Source: Stomorhina lunata (taxonomy: Eukaryota > Arthropoda > Insecta > Diptera > Rhiniidae). From it: a stretch of DNA of 64,000 bases. The notes below the pieces were generated by a model. That model did no database searches, had not been told where the DNA came from, and saw nothing but the letters and a program-made list of their open reading frames with translations. Position numbers and translations under genes: made by a program. The stretch covers positions 131,781,799-131,845,798 of the forward strand of contig OW121740.1 in the NCBI GenBank assembly GCA_933228675.1, written 5' to 3'. Below are positions 55,660 to 64,000 of the stretch, piece by piece; position 1 is the stretch's first letter; each line of letters starts with the position of its first letter.

Positions 55660-56405
55660 TATTTAAAATAAGTATTGCTAGCAACATGTTGCCAAAACTA
55701 ACGAAACCTAAAGCAACAAAAAACATGTAAACCTCATACAGAAAGTACATATTTTAAGAATTCCTTTGATATTAAATGAATAGGCAGCCTAATGTTGCAG
55801 CCAACATGTTAAATATGTAGGATAATCATTATTTGATTCAAGTATTTAAAATCAACACAAAAGATTTTATAAATCATATTAAAACAAATGTTAAGTCTGC
55901 TTGCAACATGTTGCCAAAAGCAAATGTTGCCAAATACTATATAACTTTAAAAATGACAACAAGTCATTTTATATAGTAAACAAGAAACAATTGATTTTTA
56001 CTGAAAGTATAACAACTTTAATTATACTTTCAGTAAAAATCAAAAATATTGCCCACAATAAATAAGCATGTTGCTAATCTCATAAAGAAAGTACAGATTT
56101 TAAGAATTGCTTTTATATTAAATGAATTGCAAACCTTATGTTGCCAGCAACATGATGAATATGTAGGATAATAATTATTTGATTCAAGTATTTAAAATCA
56201 GCACAAAATATTATATAAATCTTAATAAAACAAATGTTAAGTCTGTTAGCAACATGTTGCTAAAAGCAAATATTGTCAAATATTTACAATATAACTTTAA
56301 AAACGACAAGAAGTAATTTAATATAGAAAACAAGAAAAGTTCTTTAAGTTGTTATACTTTCAGCAAAAATCAAAAATGTTGCCCACAATAAACAAACATG
56401 TTGCC
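55660..56405. repeat. ~340-bp tandem duplication
   Basis: Blocks at about 55730-56080 and 56080-56405 align: AGAAAGTAC, TTTTAAGAATT, ATTAAATGAAT, AATATGTAGGATAAT, ATTTGATTCAAGTATTTAAA, GCAACATGTTGC, ATAACTTTAAAAA and TGCCCACAATAAA. The first block differs by carrying the hairpin at 55991-56043. Confidence 0.82.
55991..56043. repeat. Perfect 22-bp inverted repeat with 9-nt loop
   Basis: Arms 55991-56012 and 56022-56043 are perfectly complementary. The loop is CAACTTTAA. The related unit 0.34 kb downstream has only the right-arm sequence (GTTATACTTTCAGCAAAAAT at about 56350-56370). The left arm is therefore an inverted copy of it, as expected from a replication template switch. Confidence 0.9.
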
Positions 56406-57239
56406 ATCCTTGGCGGGTTAATTCTAAGCTTGTTATTTGGTCTTTTAGTTGGCCTTTTTTTTTTATCTCGCTCATTTCGTTTGTTGTCATACACTGCGTG
56501 ACTATATTTTCTGCATTTGTAATTTATATCTAACCGTGTTTCTTTTTTTTTCCGCTGAGCTCCCCCCCGCTCCTCTCTCATGGCTGTTTCCTATTTCAAA
56601 GACTTTATTTCCATTGTTGCTAAATGTTGTTCAATGGTGTTACATTTGCATCTAAATATGTTTATGAATGTCTTGAAAATTATTGTTTATTGGCTTGTAT
56701 TTTCAGGCATTTGTAGAGTTGCCTTTCGGTATGTTGCTGTGCCGTTGTTATAATGTTAAATGTTGTGTTTTTTATGTGAAATACTGTAGACATTTTAATA
56801 AATTTTTGAGAGCACAAATGGGAGAAAAAAAAAACAATATGAAAAAATTATAATAATAATAATTTAGATTCATTAGTGACAGTTTTGTGACAATCATTTT
56901 GTATCCATTTAACATGTTAAACAAATAACCATAAACTAAACGTACATATGTGTCTGTTTGATATGAAAAATGTGGCAACATTCAGGGGGGAGTGGGAGTT
57001 TTTAGAATTTTAAAAGAAAATTATTGGGATATTGTAGAGTGTGATAAAGATTTTTAGTTTCTTCTAATATTTAAGGAATTTTAATTAAATTTTTTTTTAA
57101 TTTTGAGGTTATAAATATGAGTTTATATTAGCAACATTTAAGTTACTTAAGCAATATTTTTCTTTCAATATGAAATTGAAAAATGTGTTTTTCTAATTAT
57201 TTATTTTACTATCCTAACAAATTTAAATTAGAAAATTTT

Positions 57240-58405
57240 TTATTTTTTAATATTTAATTTCATTGCAACATGTTGCTCAAAGTAAAGAGCGGCATTGTTT
57301 ATTTCGCAACATTTTTCTATATATTTTTATTCAATGTTTTAAGGTTTATTTAATGAGTTCAGGCAAATGTACTGATAACTTGTATGGAAGATCTTAAATT
57401 TCTAGCAACATGTTGCTGAAAGATGCTATGAGAAATAATTATTCTTAACGATAGTTACATAATGTTTTGAATAATATTTAAAATAACTAAGATACTTGTG
57501 GATATACTTCACTTTGGTTATATATCGATTAGCAACATTTAAGTTATATAAGCAACATTTTGCTAACAAAATTAAGTAAAGAAAGTTTTTAGTTTTAAAT
57601 TTACATTGCAACATGTTGCTTAAAGTAAAGTGAGGTAATTGTAAAGTAACACATTGACATGTTTCTAAACTCAATTTGCTTAATTGTTAAATTAATGAGT
57701 AGAGCCATATGTTTTATTTACTTTTGTAGAAGTTTGCAAATGTCTAGCAACATGTTGCTGAAAGTCGCAAAGTTAAGTTTTAGTAGTTTTTAGTGAAACT
57801 TTTATAGCTTATATTCAATTAGAATTTTTAAACATAATTTAAACAAAAGAAAGGCAACAAGAAATTTGTAGGATTCTCGTAGTGTTGCACAACTAAAACT
57901 AGTCTATTTGTAATTTTTGATTTCCAGCAACATGTTGACACATATAATAAAATTATATACTAATTTCTAAATTATATAAATAAAATTAGGTTTACAAATT
58001 TGGCGTTTTGTTTCAAGTTTAGCAAATAATATTAACGCAACATGTTACTTAATAATTTTATATGTATCTAGCAACATGTTGCTGAAAGACGCAAAATAAA
58101 GTCTAATAGTTTTTAGTGAAGTTTTTAAATTTTAAGCTTCTTATGGCTATATTCCATTAGAATTTCTTAACATACTTTAGACCAAAGAAATACTACAATA
58201 AATTTGTAGGATTTTCGGGGTGTTACACAATTAAATTGATTCCTGGCAACATGTTAAGACTTGTAATAAAAGCATATAATAATTTCTAAATTATTTTAAA
58301 CGAAATTAGGTTTACAAATTTGACGTTTTGTTTCATGCTAAGCAAACAATATTTAAGTAACATGTTGCTTAAAATTTTAAATGTATCAACATGTTGCAGA
58401 TACAT
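57240..58405. repeat. Degenerate tandem repeat of ~340 bp in cluster 5
   Basis: The blocks TAGCAACATGTTGCTGAAAG, TTTTTAGTGAA, ATTCAATTAGAATTTTTAAA, CAAAGAAA, then TTTGTAGGATTCTCG, CAGCAACATGTTGA and AATAATTTCTAAATT recur at about 57400 (partial), 57743 and 58070. Confidence 0.72.
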
Positions 58406-59964
58406 TTAAAAATCTGTTTAATTCCCTTTTCTAAGTTGATTAATGACATTTATTTTAATAAAACCGGCGGCTTAGATCAAAATTAGAGATGTTATTAAAA
58501 TTTAAAACCCAAAAAAAGACCTTATGAAATTTACGATTTTCACACGCCATTGTAATCAAATAATAGTCATAAATCTTATAACCAAATGGGAAATAAAAAG
58601 ATTGTCTACAAAAATCATTTTTAAACCTTTTTTTCAATTCCTTAGAATTTTATTTAGAAACTACAAGCAAACAACATAATTTTTGCAATTTCAAGTTTAG
58701 GGTCTGTGTTTTTTTTACAGATAGAAATCAACGTGATTTATTAGATTTATTTATGTAGAACTTAAATTTTTGAATATAAAAGACAACAAGGAAAGGTCAC
58801 AATGACCCGTAATGTGGGTATATAGGACACAAGGAAGATAAGGAACAAAAAAATCGGCGTTAATGGAACTGAAAATGAGCTACAATAGGCCTCTATAAAA
58901 AAAAGTTAATACATGAAAGTGAAAAAATGTGTTACTATTTAGAATAATTTGATAATACTTGGCTTTTAAAGATTGTGGTAGCTTTAGAAATAGCTCCTAG
59001 CTCAAACATTTTTTTACATTTTTTTAAATCTAAATTTTTTGAAATTCACTTTTCCTACTTTTAAGACTTCTTTATGTCCCCTTGTAAACATTAAGCCTAA
59101 AATACCTATAAAATTTAAATAAATAAATAAAAAACAAATTTTACCAAAAATTCATGAATGGAGTTTTTGTTTCCGATCGTAACTCAATTTGAACATATGG
59201 ATTACAATTTGAATATATGTATATTTTATATGCCAGTATTCACTCTTTATGTGATCGCATAAAAATTTTTATTGCTCATGCGTGCGACCGATGAGGATCA
59301 AATGATAAAATAATAAAAACCCAAATCCCACAAATTGTATTGAAATACAGCAGGCAGCTAAGTCAAACAGTCAGCCATTCAGCTAAAGCTACGAAAAAAC
59401 AAAACTTAGAAAAAAACCAACCCAAGAAACCCAACAACAAACATTGTGCCAACAAGATCATATTGTATTCAATGAATTTGCTTTGGAGTTTGTTTTATTT
59501 TAATTTTTATTATATTTACATTTGTTTCTCCTTTTATTTGCTGTTTCATTTTACGGTTGCTCGTTACACAATTTCAATGTTGAGATCGTAAATCACGCGA
59601 CCAAACAAGACGCTAACAGAGTCAGTCAGCCTCGCTGGCTGCCTGGTCGTTTGGACGGTTGGCGGCTGACCGACCATACAGTGCAACGAAATAAAAATAA
59701 ATAATCTCAAATTCACAAAAATAAAACAAATTTTTATAAGGCCCAAAAACAACTGAAATGATTTAAAGCTGCACAAATGCTGGTTTGCAATGTTGCAGTC
59801 AAAAAAAAAAAAAAATATATATACACACATGCGTGTTGCAGAAGGTTCATATACATATGTGTGTATCGAAAAAGCTGGATGCAGGGCAGTAATAGAGTTT
59901 AACCCTTAAGAGGGTTGTTAATTAAACTTTTACTAACTATTTTTAAATTTTCTCTTTCAAATAT
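58406..59964. other. Unassigned stretch
   Basis: AT-rich to about 59250, then a more mixed-composition block (about 59270-59700) with CAGTCAGCC and CGGCTGACCGACC-type words. Overlapping small open frames (59340-59591, 59522-59704, minus 59564-59830) have no domain. This block could be a promoter, leader or conserved non-coding sequence, but nothing identifies it. Confidence 0.5.
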
Positions 59965-62900
59965 ATTGGTTAGCAACATGTTGCCAAAGATCTTCATTTT
60001 TTAATTAAATTTGAATATTTGATTATTTTCTATAAACATTAAATCATTTACACTACTTCTTTCTCTAGCAACATGTTGCTGAAACAGTTTATAACTACTA
60101 TGTATCACATGGTAATAACTAAGGTTTACTCATTTTCCAATTTTCATTTAAAAATATATTAAAACCTCGTCTAAGTCATTTTTACGAGAAATTTTAGACA
60201 TTAAGATTAAGTTTACAGAAATATTTCTCCAAACTATCTATTTATATTCGTTTGCAACATGTTGCCGAAACACTTTCTCTATTAATTAAGTTTAATTTGA
60301 AATATTTGATTATTTTCTAAGCAACATGTTTTTCTTGTTTTTTAAGTAAGTTGAAATTTGGAATTTTTCTACCAATATTTACCAGTTTTTAGTACTTATT
60401 TCTCTAGCAACATGTTGCTGAAACAGTTTATAACAACTATGTATCATAAGGTAATAACTAAGGTTTGCTCATTTTCCAATTTTCTTTTAAAAATATATTA
60501 AAACCTCGTCAAAGTAATGTTTATAAGAAATTTTAGACATTAAGGTTAAGTTTACTGAAATATTTCTTTAAAATATTTATTTATATTCATTAGCAATATG
60601 TTGCCAGAACGCTTACCCTTTTTAATTAAGTTTAAATTTAAATATTTGATTATTTTCTATTAATATTTAACCATTTCCAGTACTTCAACTATGTCTCTTA
60701 AGGTAATGACATAGGTTTTCTTATTTTCCAATTTTAAAAAAATATGTTAAAATCTCGTTAAGTAAAGAAATTTAAAACATTTAAGTTCACTGACAAATTT
60801 TTTTGAAATATCTATTTATATTCCTTAGCAACATGTTGCCAAAAATCTTTTCCTTTTTAATTTAGTTAATACTTAAATATTTGGTTATTTTATATTAAAA
60901 CCATTTTCAGTATTTCTTTCTCTGGCAACATGTTTCTGAAACATTTTTAACAACTTTGTATCATAATTAAATGACTAAGGTTTCTTTATTATCCAATATT
61001 CATTTGAAATGGTTTAAAACCCTAGTTAAGAAAAGAACTTTAAAAATTTTAGTTTCCTGAAATATTTCTTGGAAATATATATATTTATATTCTTAGCAAC
61101 ATGTTGCCAAAAATCGTTCCTTTTTAATTTGGTTAATATTTAAACATTTCATTTTTTTCTATTAAATTTAACCATTTTTCAGTACTTTTTTTCTCTAGCA
61201 ACATGTTTCTGAAACATTTTGCAACATTTTGTATCATAAGATAATAATTAAAGTTCTCTCTTGTTTCAATTTGTATTCAAAAATATATAAATTTTTCATT
61301 CAAAAATATCTAAAACCCTCGTTAGTCATTTTAGAAATTTAAAACATTTAAGTTACATTCTACATAACGTTTACAGAAATATTTCATAGCAACATGTTGA
61401 TACTTTTAGAACGTTTAATTTTTTTGACTCAAAAATATTTTTTCATAAGAGATAAATTTATTTTGTTTAATTTCTTAGAAAATGTTGCTTTATATACAAA
61501 AACCTTTGTTGGCAACATGTTGCTAGGAATTTAATTATCTAGAATACAATTAAATTGGCGTAGTTCAACTTTTCTTGGATGTCGAACATCCAAGAAGAGT
61601 TATTCATTTTTATAAAATAAATAAATAAATAGTTTTAAGTTTTAATTTTCTAGCAACATGTTGCCAAAACATTGGCAATCAAATGGATTTGATAAAAATC
61701 AACAAATTTCTTTAAATAAAAATTATTTTTGGCAACATGTTTCCAGGAGTTTAGTTGTTTTAAAGTGAAAATGTACAGAGTATTACAATTATTAAAACTA
61801 AAATGTGATAGTTTAGGGAATCATTTTCTTAGCAACATCCTGCGGCAACATTTATAAACAAATTTTTTCCCAAATTTCAATGCATAACTTAAATAACAAA
61901 ATATAAATTACCAACATGTTGATATGAATTCGTAAATAATGTACTTTTGAACTTATCAATTTGTTTTCCTTAGCAACATATTGCTAAGGTACAAATTGTA
62001 TTTATAAATAAAAATGCTTTCCAACATAAGAAATAACTAGAATTTCTCTATAAAAAACTTCAAATAAAAATAAAACAAAAAGACGTTTGAAATTTTTGAA
62101 TAAAATTTTTCAGAAACATGTTGCTTGACTACGTTTATTTCTTCCTTGGCAACATTTTAGGAACATTTTTTCAACATTTTTAGGAAATAACTAAAATTTC
62201 TCTACAAAAAACATAAAGTTAAATTTTTCAGCAACATGTTGCTTGACTAACTTTATTTCTTTTGAAACCCTTTATTATTTTCAATGGTCTACTTTCTATT
62301 ACATTTTATCCTTTTAGGGTTAAAAACTACTAACTGATCTTCGAGAAATCATCAACTTAAAGATCTTGGGAGGTCTGTTGCTGTTGTTTTATTTTTTTTT
62401 TTTTGTTGCAAGCGCATTTCACTGAAAATGAAATGAATGAATTTAAAATGATTAACCATATGATATATGGTAACAAAAACAAAATAACAATAACATATTG
62501 AAAATAAAAAAAAAATATTTTGTATTATGCCAATTTCATTTCAGTTTCAGTACAAACTTTTATTTTTATACAATTTCATCTTAATAACTTTCGCATCAAT
62601 TTTCACTTGCATTTGTAATATTTTTATTGGGGCAAATAAATTACTAAGCAACAAAGTTGCCGTGTAAATAAAATATATTTCTTGATAGGGATATAAGATC
62701 AAGGGCAAAAAAGAAAAACAAAATCACCAAACAAGAGATTTTATTCTAGTTTTTTTCATCTTGGTGTCTGAAATCTAGAAAATTTGATTTTTCAGTTTCT
62801 ACAATATTTTAATATCCATTTTTTTTAAGACTTATCATGTATATTCACGTTACTATGTTTTATTTCTAGCAGCATGTTGCTAAGGCTATAATTTGAGATA

Positions 62901-63655
62901 TTTAATTATTTATCTTTTTTAACATTTTATATCTTGTTTCTTTTGGAATATTTGTAAACAACCTTTTAGCATTTGTCTTGCCAAAATCTTTCTCTATTTG
63001 TTTTTTATTCGGAAAAAAATTGCTGGAACACTTTATAACAAAAATTAACTATATTTTTGAGCAACATGTTGCTATAAATTCATCATATAAAAATATTCGT
63101 CAATAAATTTTATTGCCTGTTTCCTTATCAATATTAAACTTACATAATACAAATGTATATTGGTTTTCTGCAACATGTTGCTAAGGATATTATTAAAGAA
63201 AATTTATTGTTTACCATTTTCAATATTTAATATCATGATTTCTTTAATTATCTTAAAACAAATTTTTAGCATTTGAATAACATTAAAAATTTTCTCTATT
63301 TGTTTTCTTGGCAAAATGTTGCTGAAAATTGTTACAACAATTGTTAAAGATACTTCTGAGCCTTATGTTGCTAGAAATTCGTAATATATATAAACATTTG
63401 GAAATCAATATCAATACTTGTTTTCTTATCAACATTTTTATTACATAATATGTATGTTTAATTTCTAGCAACATGTTGCTAAGACTATAACTTAAGAAAT
63501 TTGATTGTTGTACTTCTTATATCTTGACTTTTTTGTAAACATTTTAGCACATAAATTATATTAAATTTTTTTCTATCTCTTTTCTTAACAAAATGTTGCT
63601 GAAACATTTTATAATGAGTATTTGTTAATAAAATTCTTAGCAACATGTTGCAAAG
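59965..63655. repeat. Palindrome cluster 6 (GCAACATGTTGC)
   Basis: About 13 exact copies plus variants, near 59972, 60067, 60254, 60408, 60827, 61097, 61513, 61651, 62231, 63061, 63170, 63465 and 63640. Two embedded tandem repeats carry many of them: 60060-61260 (CTAGCAACATGTTGCTGAAA, then CAGTTTATAAC and GGTAATAACTAAGGTTTACT, period about 270-340 bp) and 62865-63490 (TTTCTAGCAACATGTTGCTA with AGACTATAA, period about 300 bp). Confidence 0.92.
61567..61601. repeat. 16-bp hairpin with 3-nt loop
   Basis: Arms 61567-61582 and 61586-61601 pair over 16 positions with a single T:G wobble (61571:61597). The 11-bp inner stem TTCTTGGATGT with ACATCCAAGAA is perfect and the loop is CGA. It sits in AT-rich DNA between two palindrome copies. 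It could be a terminator-like or template-switch hairpin; no function is assigned. Confidence 0.85.
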
Positions 63656-63659
63656 AATA

Positions 63660-64000
63660 GGTTTTTAAAGAAATGTTTCAGAAACAGAAATGTATTAATT
63701 TCAGATCTTTTCAGTACACACATGACAGTTTCTGAACTTAAAATTGTTTCAAATAATGTGATTAACAGATATGCCTTAAAATGTCTACCCCGACCATTTT
63801 TGAAAATCCTAAATTAAAAATATTTATTTATGAATTTTCAACACCTTTCAACTTTACGGATACTTTAACTAAAAATTCAACAATCGCTAACTAAAATAGC
63901 AAAGCATAAATGTTGCCCAGAAATATCAAAATTGTTTTTAAACCAACTAATTTACCATAATATTTTCCCATACACCAACAAGCTTAGCTGCCCGCTGATA
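63660..64000. other. Unassigned right edge
   Basis: No gene or repeat family recognised in the last 340 bp. Confidence 0.5.

Larger units (their letters stand above)
53766..58405. repeat. Palindrome cluster 5 (GCAACATGTTGC)
   Basis: About 16 exact copies plus variants, near 53767, 54003, 54116, 54226, 54340, 54449, 54683, 55077, 55680, 55902, 56250, 57264, 57403, 57606, 57745 and 58071. If the minus-strand gene extends upstream, this cluster lies in its intron, like cluster 1 in natalisin intron 1. Confidence 0.92.

Overview
The window looks like AT-rich nuclear DNA from a higher fly. A calyptrate such as a blowfly is my guess, from the very AT-rich introns, the long introns and the dipteran (GTCY)n-type transposon. 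It contains no microbial, plastid or mitochondrial gene set. Only about 3.4 kb is convincingly protein-coding. The rest is minisatellite arrays, a dispersed palindrome, transposon debris and unassigned AT-rich sequence.

Plus strand, about 2.8-22.7 kb: a complete natalisin (NTL) neuropeptide gene. Three coding exons (3049-3959, 17000-17370, 20999-22272) join with exactly matching phases into an 851-residue secretory prepropeptide. It has a signal peptide, and three FxPxR-amide peptides sit back to back at the start of exon 3. A TATA box and an initiator-like site lie about 0.25 kb upstream of the ATG. A perfect 17-bp inverted repeat lies just above them, and a 2-kb 31-bp satellite lies further upstream. 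Introns 1 (13.0 kb) and 2 (3.6 kb) hold four more satellite arrays and three copies of a transposon-like sequence that each abut an array.

22.7-52.4 kb: no gene recognised. Clusters of the palindrome GCAACATGTTGC alternate with large satellites. The most striking structure is a pair of 29-bp-unit arrays in opposite orientation (31.66-34.10 and 35.54-39.26 kb), which form a multi-kilobase inverted repeat around a 1.4-kb unique spacer. A 30-bp array at 48.7-51.3 kb is followed by a mini-me-like transposon (51.31-52.11 kb).

Minus strand, 53391-52514: one internal coding exon of an unidentified Ser/Thr/Asn-rich protein, with good splice sites at both ends. Its other exons are not visible here.

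53.7-64.0 kb: more palindrome clusters built on local tandem repeats of about 230-340 bp, with two hairpins (55.99 and 61.57 kb).

Main themes for follow-up: (1) a 12-14-bp perfect palindrome repeated dozens of times in non-satellite, non-coding DNA, where it is the only thing many otherwise unrelated local repeats share; (2) a set of 29-31-bp satellites, most sharing a CTATA core, in inverted arrangements that could fold in RNA, including arrays on both sides of natalisin exon 2. Coordinates of degenerate arrays are approximate (tens of bp), and all counts are by eye.
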